Counted from the first letter of the stretch, positions 39,293-53,270 are shown. The stretch: 60,000 bases of DNA from Chrysomallon squamiferum (GCA_012295275.1 CM022675.1:4179142-4239141); one strand, 5' to 3'. Made by a program: numbers and translations. The notes: a model not told the origin generated them from the letters alone.

Positions 39293-40200
39293 AAAGATAT
39301 TTGTCCGCGGCTGTTCTCTGCAGAAGACAGCTCGTTATTTCTGGAGAAGGAAAAATACGACGTCTGCGAAGGTCTGAGAGCAGAAGCTGAACTGAAGTGA
39401 AACCTGCAGACAGCTGACCTCACCGAAAAATTTACATTACAAACAGACCATCGCGAAGTACGCAAGAACGTTTCCATAACAACAAACCACAAATGCCGTG
39501 ATCAACGACGTAAATAGCTCAGTACAAAATATAAACATGTGCGTATGTACTTATATATATATATGCATATATATATAGGTACATATATTGCAGATATACA
39601 ATCCTTTATCGGGAAATCGAAAAATTTCAAACACCGAACCTTCTTGTGACATGCTAAGGGGTTGCTTGGTGGTCGTGTTTGTGGAATGTCGTACTTCGGC
39701 TCACTGAACAATATGGAGCTGGACTAGCGCTGTGCGTGAAACAAAAAGACAAATTACCGAAACTTTATAGCGAGAGTGATAATCACAAACTAACGAAAAA
39801 CAGTAGAAAAATATAAATAGGGCAAAAAATGAAGATCTTCACCGTGTGATGAGAGAATGGGTTCACAACCAAGAAGGGAAGATGTCCCACTAAACGGTTT
39901 CTTGGTCACGAAAAAAGCTGGAATACATCTCAAAGAACTGAAACTGACGGAGAGCGTTCAGTATTCAGATCCGATGTAACTAATGGAGTAACCAAAATTA
40001 AGATTCAAATATCTTAGAATAACCAAAATATCAGAAAACAAACAACGCGTTGGTCAAGCCGCTCTGGTGTTGAGATTCTCCGTTTAGACTGAGAATTGTA
40101 ATTACAAACATGTTTCTCCAAGAATAGCACTCAAATAGCATTCTTTGTTATTAGAAATATAAGTATGTACACTCCCATATTTAATATAATTACATGTATT

Positions 40201-40232
<32 letters not shown>

Positions 40233-40404
40233 TACACTAACACAAAAACACATGCATATATACATATATATATATACAGTACACACATTCTCATGTAAAA
40301 CAAACTTATAGAAATATATATATACACATATTCTAAAAACACTGATATATAATATACTTACTCATATACATATATATATACACACACACACACACATACA
40401 TATA
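39293..40404. other. Spacer downstream of the Tigger-like element
   Basis: Positions 39300-39500 are GC-balanced and may be the 5' UTR of the preceding ORF. Beyond this the sequence is AT-rich with (CA)n at 40210-40232 and 40380-40397 and scattered TATATA. No other gene seen. Confidence 0.5.
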
Positions 40405-40915
40405 GCGGTACCTCGACTTACGAGTGCCCCAGCTTACGAGTTACGAGCAGTCAGTCACCCGGTCAATTTTTTCCTTTGAGTTAAGAGCCAAATTTCGAGT
40501 TACGAGCGAACTTCAGATACGCTGCCGCTAGTTGGCGCAACGAAGAACGCAACATCCGGCCAGCAGCCCGCGTCTCACTCGTTTACCTCACGTGGTTACC
40601 TCGCCGTGGAAGCATCTCATGTTTTGTGCAGTATTTTTCCAAATTTACATGGATCCTAAGAAAGTGAGTGCAAAGGACAGTGCTGAGAAGAAGAAGCGGA
40701 TAACGACCACTGAATTAAAACATGAAATCACAGAAAAACACGAGCGAGGTGTGTGTGTAGTAATCATGGCTAGGCAACACGAGCGTTGTAGTTTTACGAT
40801 AAGTACAATGCTGAAGCAGAAGGAGTCGATAAAGGATTTAAAATAATTTCTAAACTGCTCACCTCTGTCCAAGAAAAGATGGAGAAACCCTAACCCTGTA
40901 CACTTTACAAATTCA

Positions 40916-40956
<41 letters not shown>

Positions 40957-41149
40957 CAATATTTGTCATTTAGACAACATTTTTCTTATTTAAAAAAAAC
41001 GTTACAAAAAAGCGTGGTGGTTTTGTGAGGCTGGAACGGATAAATGGTATTTCAGTTAATTTCAGTTGGGAAAACTGATTTGATATACGAGCAAACTGAG
41101 ATACGATCTCGGTCACGGAACGAATTAAACTCGTAAGTTAAGGTACCAC
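40405..41149. mobile_element. Tigger-like (pogo) transposon, internally deleted, 745 bp
   Basis: The left end is GCGGTACCTCGACTTACGAG. The right end, reverse-complemented, is GTGGTACCTTAACTTACGAG followed by TTTAATTCGTTCCGTGACC. Both ends are flanked by TA. A GTGGTACCTCGACTTACGAGT-like terminus with a TTCGTTCCGTGACC inner part is a well-known Tigger signature (established knowledge). Only the N-terminal DNA-binding part of the transposase remains, followed by poly-T of 35 bases and non-coding sequence. It is non-autonomous. Confidence 0.85.
40649..40846 (+). pseudogene. Tigger-like transposase N-terminus (CENP-B-type HTH)
   Basis: From the ATG at 40649 the frame reads MDPKKVSAKDSAEKKKRITT, then ELKHEITEKHERGVCVVIMA and RQHERCSFTISTMLKQKESI, and stops at 40844-40846. 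The pattern K..EI.EK.ERG..V...AR.......TI.T.LK.K..I is that of the CENP-B/Tigger N-terminal helix-turn-helix, which binds the TIRs. The second HTH and the DDE domain are missing, so no transposition activity is expected. A longer in-frame ATG at 40532 exists, but the MDPKK start agrees better with Tigger proteins. Confidence 0.8.
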
Positions 41150-41624
41150 TAGTGGGTTTATATACACACATATATATATACACATGACGAACGCGCATAC
41201 ACATATATACATACATATACACTACATACACTCCCATATAAAATAAATTTACCGAAATATATATATATATATCCATACAAACATACATAATACATACATA
41301 CATGCATACATACACACATACATACAGTTTTTGAAAAAAAATTCGCTGTCACAGTGATGATTGGCTAATCACAGATTTAATTTTTTTTTTTTTTTCTATG
41401 GTCACCCATCTTTTTTTTTTTTCACTTCCTACATCCGATGTTTTTATACGTTTATTCTATATTTTTGCATACTTACGTACGAACATGTTCAATGTTTACA
41501 AAATTATTCTCTGAGCCTCGTGTTTGGTCTTTTCGTTAATACTTTAATTTGTCATACACGGTTACAGTTGTTTAGACACTGACGAAACTGATTTTCACGA
41601 AAATTACTGACTCTTTGATGATAT

Positions 41625-41659
<35 letters not shown>

Positions 41660-42011
41660 TTAAATGTGATTTATCTAGGTTAAATTCACAACCGTTTTGC
41701 TCTGTGTTAAAAACATATGTATTTTCATTGTTTCACTGTCTCAGCTTTGTATTACACAAAGTTTATCTATTTTCCGTTCATTTTTGTAATCTGGTTGATT
41801 ATTAAGTCAAATTTAACCAAACAGTCCTCCATACTCATGAAGACCCGCCCACCCATCCACAAACACACAAACACATACAAACACACACACAAACACATAC
41901 ACTAACATACACACACACACAAGAACAAACACACATATATTAGCCTATAACAGTCAAATCTTAGATAACCTGTTCTCGTTCTAATCTTGTTATCTGATTT
42001 TCCAGATTTAA

Positions 42012-42091
<80 letters not shown>

Positions 42092-43153
42092 TGATGATGA
42101 TGATGATGATAATAATAATAATAATAATGATAAAAATAATAATAATAGTGATGATGATGATAACTATAATAACGAACAAACTAGATCAACAAGTAAAGTC
42201 AACCGTCTTTTATGTTTTAATTATTTTTATACAAAACTACAAATTTACTTCAACAAAGCAGTGAAAGGTAGACAACACAGTTTACAACAATGAATTTCTT
42301 GTAATCAGTTTTCTAACTCAATTCTGCTTTCATTTTATAACTCCAGTTATTTTTATTCTTTCCTTTGCCATCGAGAAATCAAAAACAGTTAAAACACAGA
42401 GAAGCATTCCAGATCCATGACGTCAGAACTCTTTTTCATTCGTCAGTTTAACCTGTTTTTCTTTACAAACAGTTTTAAAACACAGCTTTTGGATTCGATA
42501 TTATTTCAGTAATTTTTGTTTTCAATGTTATTTTCAGTATATTTCCCGCATTTCAATTTACTCCGAAATGTTCAAATCAGTTTACATTATTATCTAATTT
42601 TAAACATTTCAAATCTGGTTGTAGAAATTAACTTTTCTCTCTTTTTCGTCGAACGCTGAAAATAGTCATCAGCTTTTCAAAATACTTCAGTCAGTTCTAA
42701 ATTTCCGCTAATAAATAAATAAAGTCACGTGGTGTATTCCTATTTGTTATGTGCCAAATTTCTACATATTCATGGACGGTTTTCAGTTTGTACTATCTCT
42801 AACTTTTTTTTTTAAAATCGTGAAAGCTTTTTTTTTTATTATTTATTTTTATTTTTTTTTTTTTATTATTTATTTATTCACACAAATCCATCTTTCTGTT
42901 CACATTTCATTTTCTTTGGAATTGGAATTTGATGTTTCGTATTCTCTCGATTAGATTCGGCAGTATCCGTGCTTTTCCGTTTTATTCCGTTATCTAACGA
43001 TTACGTAGATCAAATGTCAAGTATTATACAAAGCCTAACAATAGATTTTACTTAAACTGTTGACATGACAGCAAAACAACATCACAGACAACTATAACAT
43101 CAACAATAACACAGTTAATAATAATAACAACAAAAGTTATAATAATAATACTC

Positions 43154-43191
<38 letters not shown>

Positions 43192-43474
43192 CGTAATAAT
43201 AGTAATAATAATAATAATAGGGTAGTAGTAATAGTGGTAGAAGTAGTAGCAGTAGTAGTAGTAACAGTAGTAGTAGAAGTAACAGCAGTAGTACTAGAAG
43301 TAGCAGTAGTAGTTGTATTTGTAGTAGTAGTAGTTGTTGTAGTAGTTATAGTAGTAATAAATAAATAAATAAATAATAATGTCATGAGTTAGTATTTGTA
43401 TATTAAAGTAATTTGTTGAGAACTGAAAAGTGAAGAAAAGGTAAATAGAACTGTGTTCCAGTATTTCAGTCGTA

Positions 43475-43513
<39 letters not shown>

Positions 43514-43880
43514 TTTTTTTATGCTTTTTTTGTTTTTTTTGTTTATTTATTTCGATCTGCGAGACAACAAATTCTGACGCGTATTAAACACGTGATTTGA
43601 AAACTAAAAACAAGTCATCACGTTTCACAACCTTTGTGTCAAAAATTTGGTCTAAGTCTTTATCATAACTGCTTAGGCACAGTGCACGTGTATAGTTTTA
43701 TGGGAGCTACTTAGGGTGGTAGGAGAAGTGGTTGTAGTTGTGGTGATGGTGGTGGTGATAGTTGAAGTTGTAGTAGTTGTAGTATAATAGTAGTATTAGT
43801 AGTAGCAGTAGTAGTAGTAGTTGTGGTGATGGTGGTAGTGATAGTTGAAGTTGTAGTAGTAGTATAATAGTAGTAGTAGT

Positions 43881-43912
<32 letters not shown>

Positions 43913-44380
43913 TAGTAGCAGTAGTAGTAGTAGTAGTAGTAGCAGTGGCAGTCGTGGTTGTTGTGATAGGAACAGTAATAAAATATTGTAATAGCAATAG
44001 AGTGATAAGAAAAGTAGAAATAAAAATAATGATAATAAAATGTAATTATAAATAGTGGCCATGTTGAATAATATTATCGTTCGTTAATTTCGCTATTTGT
44101 TGTTTCTATTTGAAGAAGGTGCTAACTGATCGAGACTCTGGGCCGATTCTACTTTCTAAACAACCAACAACCTTTTAAATGAATTAACACTGAAACGACG
44201 TGAACAACGAATACTATTTACAGATTAAAAACAGACTAATAGTCTCTGCTGCCAACGTAGCCAGAACAAACGAAAATAAAAATCGTTAAAATGTGTGTAC
44301 ACACTCGTATCTGTATCAGTGCTACTTCGTTTTTATCTACATTCTTCATGTTTTCACACTCCGGCAACTTCTCTTCCGCG
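41150..44380. other. Microsatellite-rich spacer 3' of the C1q gene
   Basis: It contains (TTTA)n at 41624-41660, (AAT)n at 42012-42090 with a (GAT)n continuation, (AAT)n and (TAG)n at 43145-43370, poly-T at 43480-43512 and a (TAG/GTT/GGT) tract at 43715-43985. Positions 42200-42780 and 43540-43700 are non-repetitive but have no open frame of note. The C1q gene's 3' UTR is expected just below 44388. Confidence 0.55.
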
Positions 44381-44387
44381 TTTTTAA

Positions 44388-45373
44388 CTACTCCTTAAAC
44401 AGCAGGTTTCCGGAGAATGTCGAGTACATGTAACCGTGAATTGCCGAAGCTCGAGCCTGTAATATCAGCCAGACTTGGTCGCCTTCTTTTAAATTCAAGA
44501 TGGCGGTGTTGGATGCTGATGCCCAGTAGGGGACGCTTTCAGCCCAAACTGTTGCAATGCTGTCGCCATTTCTGACAAGAGTAACTGCAGCCTGTAATAA
44601 AAATAAAAAAAATAAATAAATAAATAAACAATAACAAATAAATAAATAAATAAAGAATAATAATAATAATAATAATCATAATAATCATAATAATCATAAT
44701 AATAATAATAATAACAACAACAATAACAACAACAAGGGAAACAACTCTAATTGTTACTACCTCTAACATTACGTACTATTCTGCTACTGTTTTTTTAGAT
44801 ATACTGTTACTTACTACTAACACTAATATAACTTCAACTGTTAGCATTACTATCATCTAAACATCTATTGCTACTAATACTACAACACTACTACTACAAC
44901 ATTAGCATTAACACTACTACAATTACCACTGTTTTTATTACTATTTATTATTCTTACTACAACTGTCACTACTAACAGTAATAATAACGTCTTAACAAAT
45001 ACAAGGGAAACAACTCTATCTCTACTACTCACGCGGTGCCTCCCCTGTGCAGCTACGACAACGTTAAACTGGTATGTGCCGTTGTAGGGCGCTTTAAACT
45101 TCCCTGTCTCGGTTTCGAAGGCTCCTCCCACATTGGTTATGATTTTATCAAACAGCAGATTGATATCTTTTTTGTAAGGACCGCGGTTATCGTTCAGACC
45201 AACAAAGAAGGCAACTTTTCCCGGAAGCGGTGCGTCCTTACCTGAAGGAGAGATGTAAAACAGAAGAAACTGTAATGGTGTTCCGTCGTGCCGAGTAAAT
45301 TGTCGTAATAAGATTTAACAGCAGCGTTTAACAACAGAGGCTTATAGAGCTGATAATAATAATAATAATAATA

Positions 45374-45405
<32 letters not shown>

Positions 45406-46166
45406 CATGTATTTATGACGATGGTGATGATGATGATTACAATAATAATAATAATAATGTTTATGATGATGATAATGATGATAATAATAATAATAGTAAC
45501 AGTAAGAACAACAACAGTAATAGTAATGATAATGATGATTATGATGACGAAGATAACAATCTTAATAACTTTCCTCAGTTCAAAATAAAATATATATCAC
45601 AATAATATTGTGAACCTAACAACATAGCATTTCTCCTTGTTTAGTATTATTACTAGTCTATACAATAATTCTCAGTACATTTATTAAGTATCCGAAAACA
45701 ACGATCGTGTATATATGTGCCTGCTTGCGTGCTTGCGTGTGTGTGTGTGATTGTATGTATGTATGTATGTATGTATGTATGTATGTATGTATGTATGTAT
45801 GTATGTGTGTCTGTATGTATGTATGTATATATGTATATATGTATGTATGTATATATATGTGTGTATGTATGTATGTATGTATGTATGTATGTATGTATGT
45901 ATATATCTATGTATGTAGGTATGTATTAGAATTTTCCAATAGTAAAACCTGAAATGATACTTGTTCAAAACGTAGACATTTATCCAGTAGAGAAAGTAAC
46001 TAATTTAATTACTAGTAAAAAATAAGGAGCAGTATTTAGAATGGGAAACGAGTATAATTTTTATATTGTGTTCTTTTATTGTTATTATGTTTTACATTAT
46101 TATTATCATTGTTGTCGTCGTTGTTATTTTTGTCTGTTGTTTTTGTTACTGTTGTTTTATTATTAT

Positions 46167-46199
<33 letters not shown>

Positions 46200-46694
46200 C
46201 GGTAGTAGTAGTAGTAGAATATTCGTTTAATTACTTTCAGCATTTTTAACTTTGAATATTACATGAAATTACCTGATCTGTTTAACAAGGCAATATTCGA
46301 ATAAACATTATGACAGAAGACAATTTTAGAGTAAATTAAATTAATTTCACAAATAATTTTATTAAGTGTTTACTGAAACCTACATATACAGCAGACACAC
46401 ACACAAATATATATATATATTACATAGAAAGGAATACACGTACATGCACAAACACATATGTGTAAATAAACACAAACATATACATACACACACACGTTCA
46501 TACAGAGACACACAAATACGTACAGCCATGAACAAACATCTACAAAAATTGCACAGACGCACACACGCACACACGCATCTTTTGCTCAAAGAACACACAG
46601 CAATTAAAAATTCGTGCCTAAGAAACATTCTGTAAAAAAATATAAGTGTCTTTGTTTTTGTTTTTTTCTTTCTTTTTCTTTATAACAATAACTA

Positions 46695-46727
<33 letters not shown>

Positions 46728-47628
46728 AAAAAGAAAAAAAAAGAAAAAAAAAAAAAAAGTTTAGGAAATCCTTTTTCTTGTAAGTGTAAGTTTACTGAGT
46801 TCAAAGGAGGAAACACACCCACGCGGTGAAAGTGAATTAAATCTCAGAATCCCACCTGATTACATCAGCTCACAACTCGTAATCCACGCCTACAGATACC
46901 TCCACGTATATACCTAGCTGTATGTCTACTTACTCACTTACTTGTTTGTTTATTTATTTATTTATTTTCTTATTTATTTACTTATTTATCTATCTATTTA
47001 TTTATTTTCTTATTTATTTACTTATTTATCTATCTATTTATTTATTTATTTATTTATTTGTTTGTTTATTTGTTTATTTATTTGTTTATTTATTTATTTA
47101 TTTATTTGTTTATTTATTTATTTATTTATTTGTTAATTTATTTTATATACCATCATGTCCAATTACTCACTTACTTATTTATTTATTTATTTATTTGTTT
47201 AACTACTTATTTATTTTCTTATTTATTTGTTTGTTTATTTATTTATTTATTGTTACATCATCATCATCATCATCACCAACATTATTATTTAACTACTACT
47301 ACTCCTCCTATTACTACTACTACTATTATTACTATCATTATTATTATTGTAATTATTATTAATAATAGAGTATTGTTGTTGTTGTTATTCTTTCTGTTAC
47401 TGTCGTCATCATCATCATCATCATCATTATTATTATTATTATTTTTATTTGCATTACCACTACTACTTCTACTATTGTTATTATTATTAGTAGTAGTAGT
47501 AGTAGTTGTAGTAATAGTTGTATTGTTTTTGTTGTTATTGTTATTATTATCATTCTTTACCGTTTCCCTATACATAGATTTCATCTTTGTGGGGCGTCGT
47601 TAAACAAATACATATAAAAACACTTTTC

Positions 47629-47662
<34 letters not shown>

Positions 47663-48078
47663 TCTGAATTACCTGCCTTGCCCGGTAGTCCGGGTAACCC
47701 TGGCTTTCCGTCTTTCCCGGGGGGCCCAGGAGACCCGGCTTTACCCTCGGGACCTTTTATCGGTAAATGTAAAATCATTTCTTTACATGAATGGTACTCA
47801 CCCGCCACCCCTGGCAAGCCGGGTTTCCCGGGGGCCCCGGGTTTTCCTGGTTCCCCGGGGGTCCCGGGCGGCCCTTTGGGACCTCGTATGGGCAGACTGA
47901 GGGGGAGGTTCTTCTCTCCCTTGCAGGCGATCTCCAGCTCACACACGCCCTGAGAGTCGTCCGTCCGTGCCGCGTCCTTAGCCCGGTCCTTGCTTCGGTT
48001 TCGTCTCGGAGATCGCCGACAGCTTCCGGCCGCCATGCAGACAAACAGTATGACGATAAATGTAATTCTGGTGCGCAT
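44388..48078 (-). CDS. Secreted collagen-like C1q-domain protein (four coding exons, 256 residues)
   Basis: Coding exons are 47802-48078, 47673-47753, 45033-45241 and 44388-44591. Borders are GT-AG, with phase 1 for the first two introns and phase 0 for the last. The total is 771 bases. Residues 1-18 ([18 protein letters not shown]) form a signal peptide. A basic Arg/Ser-rich stretch ([19 protein letters not shown]) and a cysteine pair (VCELEIAC) follow. Residues 66-122 are Gly-X-Y repeats ([20 protein letters not shown]), with exon 2 being exactly 27 codons of it. The C-terminal ~130 residues are a C1q head: [29 protein letters not shown] and, at the end, [14 protein letters not shown]1q heads form trimers on collagen triple helices and act in recognition or adhesion. 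They are greatly expanded in bivalves and gastropods. The ATG follows a TTTATTTCAG acceptor by one base, so a 5' non-coding exon lies upstream. Ligand unknown. Confidence 0.93.
45345..45550. repeat. (AAT)n/(GAT)n microsatellite in the C1q intron
   Basis: Imperfect trinucleotide tracts in the intron between the collagen and C1q exons. Confidence 0.93.
45750..45930. repeat. (GTAT)n microsatellite
   Basis: About 170 bases of GTAT with GTGT and ATAT interruptions. The Val/Cys/Met/Tyr-rich and His/Thr/Tyr-rich frames on both strands are artefacts. Confidence 0.96.
45931..46920. other. C1q-gene intron interior
   Basis: (TAG)n at 46166-46220, CA-rich sequence at 46385-46585 and an A-rich tract at 46694-46760. 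No exon signals found. Confidence 0.55.
46935..47560. repeat. (TTTA)n then (CAT/ACT/ATT/TAG)n block in the C1q intron
   Basis: About 310 bases of degenerate TTTA/TTTG are followed by about 300 bases of mixed trinucleotides. Long frames here are Phe/Leu/Tyr- or Asn/Thr-rich repeat translations. Confidence 0.95.
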
Positions 48079-48084
48079 TCTGAA

Positions 48085-48208
48085 ATAAATAAATAAAAGA
48101 ATAAATAAAAGAATAAATAAAAGAATAAATAAATAAATAAATAAATAAAAGTGAATCATGTAAGTTTTCTTGTTGGTGTTGTTGTTGTTGTTGTTATATT
48201 TATTATTA

Positions 48209-48254
<46 letters not shown>

Positions 48255-48350
48255 CGCGGAATCATCATTTCTGGATTATTATTTTATTATTATCATCATT
48301 ATCACGGATCATTATTATGAAATTATTACAGATCGAAATTATTATTGATT
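48085..48350. repeat. (AAAT)n, (GTT)n and (ATT)n tracts upstream of C1q coding exon 1
   Basis: AAAT repeats with AAAG interruptions end directly at the exon 1 acceptor. On the gene's strand they become TTTATTTATTTCAG, so the acceptor's pyrimidine-rich tract is itself built from the microsatellite. Confidence 0.9.
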
Positions 48351-48449
48351 ATTTTTAAAATCATCAGGACATTAACGTTGAGACAGTGGATTAACAAAAC
48401 ATTGAGAGGTTTCGTCATTTTTTCTGGATTTGTGTTATTTTGGTACTGG

Positions 48450-48638
48450 TGTAACAGTGTGTGAGTGTGTGTGGACGTAATTGTGTGTGTGAAACCCACA
48501 CAGATCCGGTGAAAAGCCCACACAAAGTGTGTGTGTGTTTTTGTGTGTGTGTGTGACAATTCTAACAACTTGAGTGTGTGGTGTAACAAAACAGAGTGAC
48601 AGGTTTGTGTGTGTTTGTGTGTTGTGTGTGTGTTTGTG

Positions 48639-48690
<52 letters not shown>

Positions 48691-48700
48691 CTATAACCAT
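48450..48700. repeat. GT-rich microsatellite block
   Basis: Interrupted GT runs at 48455-48560 and a longer run at 48605-48685. Confidence 0.93.
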
Positions 48701-48789
48701 AATCATATATATCTATATATGTATGCATGTATGCAAGTAGGTATATGTGTGTCTGTGTGTGTATGTATGTGTGTAGAAATCAATAATAA

Positions 48790-49140
48790 ATGAACTGGTA
48801 GAGAAACGAAAAAAAAAAAAAATTAATTCTATAAATTACAGATATTTTCCATCTATTGTTGAAATAGGAAAAGAAAAAGGAAAAACAAAAAAAGATATGA
48901 TGGAGTAAATGGAAGGTTTGATTCCTTTTTTTTTTTCTTTTTTTCTTTCTTAAAGAATATAAGATGGAAGAGATATTAAAAGGAAAGAAAGAAGAAGAAA
49001 TGCCGATGCTTTATGGTATACTTATGAGAAACGTTAATTAGCTTTGATTTTCATCTCACTTCCGGTACAAAGTGGTCGGACTGCCATTCAGGGGAAACAA
49101 CTTCTATTCATCACATCGATTTGGTTCACGATTTATATTG
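48790..49140. other. Short non-repetitive spacer
   Basis: AT-rich, with AGGGGAAACAACTT at 49089. No gene recognised. Confidence 0.5.
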
Positions 49141-49144
49141 ATTT

Positions 49145-49412
49145 ATTATTCTTAGTAGTATTATTGCTATTACTACTACTATTACTATTATTACTACTAT
49201 TACTGCTATTACTACTACTACTACTATTCTACTACTACTGTTACTACTATTACTACTATTACTGTTATTACTACTATTACTACTACTACTACTATTACTA
49301 CTACTACTATTAATACTGTTACTACTATCAGTACTATTGCCATTATTGTTGTTGTTGTTGTTGTTGTTGTTATTGTTATTAGTAATATTATTATTATTAT
49401 TATTATTATTAT

Positions 49413-49446
<34 letters not shown>
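49145..49446. repeat. (ACT/ATT/GTT/TAG)n trinucleotide block
   Basis: Almost 300 bases of mixed trinucleotide repeats. The Asn/Ser-rich and Leu/Tyr-rich frames are artefacts. Confidence 0.95.
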
Positions 49447-50867
<1,421 letters not shown>

Positions 50868-51027
50868 TCACCTCTCTTTTCATTACTTTCATTTTGTATT
50901 GCCCTAGGATTTCTTAATAAACTTAAAGATACAAACATGAATACAGACAAACGATTGAAGTTTCACTCGATCAGAAGGATAAATGAACGGCAACGAGAGA
51001 GGAATATATAGAGATAGAACATTACAT

Positions 51028-51292
51028 AAATAGACAGACAGACAGACAGGCAGATAGAAAGACAGACAGACAGACAAATAGATAGATAGACAGACAGACA
51101 GACAGATTGATAGATAGATAGATAGATAGATAGATAGACAAACAGACAGACAGATAGATACATTGATAGATAGATAGACAGACAGACAGAAATATAGATA
51201 GATAGATAGATAGATAGATAGACAAACAGATAGATAGATGGATGGATAGATAGATAGATAGATAGATAGACAAACAGATGGATAGATAGTCA
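51028..51292. repeat. (GATA)n/(GACA)n compound array
   Basis: About 265 bases of degenerate GATA and GACA. The Ile/Leu/Ser/Tyr-rich minus-strand frames are translations of it. Confidence 0.96.
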
Positions 51293-52131
51293 TACCAAGT
51301 CAATAGGGAAACAACATTTGGAACGGGAAAGCGTTTTAAAAAAGTCGTATTCATATGGAAGAGAGACAGTGTGCATTTTAGAATGCATACTTTGTGTCAT
51401 TTCTTGTGAAATAACTGAATGAACGAATGAAGAAAGAAAGAATGAAACAAAAGTGCAATCAAAAACAGACAAGTAAATAAATGATAAACAGATTAATAAA
51501 TAATTTAAAGTATATTAATAAATATATTAATAAATAAATAAACAAATAAATAAATAAATAAACAGATTTAAAAATAACTAAAAATGAACAGCATATAAAC
51601 GATTAATAAATCATATAAAACTATGGACAGGACAGACAAAGAAACGATATCGAAAGTAAAAAACGTTCAAACTAATTAACAATCGCTGTCACTGGATCTA
51701 ACTCGACTTCAGTTCTCTGTGGCCAATTTCGCCTCGTTTTCTCAACATTTATGCAAACTGGAGACAATTTGGTAACCTGTAATGATCGAAACGTATCCTC
51801 AATCTATCTGTTAGCGAGGTGTCCTATTGTCGTATCGATTATCGGCGATGAATAACAATTGAGTTAAGTGGTGTATTAGCAAAATAATGGCTGTCTGTTG
51901 ACACCAGTCGTATTGAGACACGACTCCACGGCACAGACAGACAAATATTCTGAGATTTCTTCTGTACTCGAGAATCCTCGGGGGTATTTAGTAGTTCGTG
52001 AACTTATAATGCTGTCGACAGAAATCGTGCTAATTCGGACACTTTCGCTAATCTTCGGAGCAGCTCGTCATCCTGAACTTGATTCGTTGACGTGTCAGTA
52101 TAATTAGAATTTATCAATGTAAACAAAATAA

Positions 52132-52169
<38 letters not shown>

Positions 52170-52379
52170 AAAAAACGATAAATATAAAGAATATTTATAA
52201 AAGTCAAAATTGTTCTTATTTTCTATCTTACTAATATTTGTCTTGTAATTTTGTCTGTTACCACTAGAGATGGCTACATTTTTGGTTCGTAAAAAATTAT
52301 AAGGATGCGTTTATTACTCGTTACACTGCTGAATCTAATACTATTACTACTATTGTTACAAACATACTATTGAAATTTC
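51293..52379. other. Spacer with ambiguous open frames
   Basis: AAAT-rich to 51570. Positions 51680-52110 are GC-balanced. On the plus strand 51898-52107 is open for 69 codons. On the minus strand the same region reads TNQVQDDELLRRLAKVSELA then RFLSTAL and a stop at 52004. Neither has a recognisable domain, and I cannot choose between them. Confidence 0.3.
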
Positions 52380-52675
52380 AATTATTCTTTGCTTATTTAT
52401 TTCAGTGGAAAAATCAAACCATCATGTCTTTTTGTCGACAGATGGCCCGTAACCCCGAGCATTACAGGTTTTGTAAACATGAGAAACTTCGTAAAACAAA
52501 GTATTGTCGACAGACTCCCCACCCCAGACGTGCTTCACAACAGCTTGCTTTGATTAGCACGTTAATTTTTTTCAGTTCATTTCGGTTCTTTTCGAAAAAG
52601 ATGAAGCCTGTAGAAGCTAGAATCATGTTCGGACAGTTTCGGATGTCTACGTGGAAATGCCGAGTTCATAAATGA
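52380..52675 (+). other. Possible plus-strand exon
   Basis: A good acceptor (TTGCTTATTTATTTCAG, ending about 52405) opens a frame of about 90 codons: MSFCRQMARNPEHYRFCKHE, KTKYCRQTPHPRRASQQ, ending FRMSTWKCRVHK with a stop at 52673. The four cysteines (FCRQ, FCKH, YCRQ, KCRV) and high basic content are unlike the local background. Not recognised, and no donor or partner exon found. Confidence 0.25.
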
Positions 52676-52827
52676 GATAAGCTGATTAGTAACCGCTTGA
52701 AGATACTAATCAGATCTCGTGCACTTAGCGCAGTAAGCCGATTCCTCGCACTCTGAAGTGTTTGATGTTTAAGTAAAACTAATTTAATATAAATTCTCTC
52801 ATTGATAAAGCCACAAAAGAGACGGAT

Positions 52828-52965
52828 CAGTATAAAAGCACTTTATCGTAAGTCGGCGTTTGTCCAGACGGAACACTTCGGAAATGCTCGGAGATCTTCG
52901 GACTTCAGCGTAGGTGTAATACATTTAGTTAGGAGAAGAACTGACTGAACGAGATTAGAAAGAAG
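52828..52965 (+). promoter_or_regulatory. Possible TATA promoter and 5' UTR
   Basis: AGTATAAAAGCAC at 52829-52841 is a strong TATA-box match. It is followed after about 30 bases by GC-balanced sequence containing ACTTCGGAAATGCTCGGAGA. No coding sequence is securely connected. The 62-codon frame at 53062-53250 (VKELSRGYNRLRQDSLANKV) is a candidate. Confidence 0.3.
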
Positions 52966-53270
52966 ACAAATTTTTTGAGACGTGAAGAGATGTCCTAAAG
53001 TCACAGACAGAGAATAAATTTAGAGAGAAGTTTAAACAAGATCAAGTCTGAAAATCTTTGTTTGTTATGTATATTCTCTGTTAACATTGTCAAAGAGCTT
53101 TCCAGAGGTTACAACAGGTTACGACAAGATAGTCTGGCCAACAAGGTGCGGAAACAAGTATTTGCCGTTCCATCAGTGCTCCTTGATTCTTTCATTCATT
53201 TATCAAACACGATGATATGTGCCCTCCTGTGTTTGGGAAGGTACATATAAAGAAATCTTGTCGCTGACCA

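Noticed and set aside
46922-47603. Long hydrophobic plus-strand frames of 146 and 181 codons
   Set aside because: (TTTA)n and trinucleotide translations inside a C1q-gene intron, in two frames at once.
47678-48096. Plus-strand Gly/Pro-rich frames opposite the collagen exons
   Set aside because: Antisense shadow of the Gly-X-Y coding sequence. Splice sites and the C1q head are on the minus strand.
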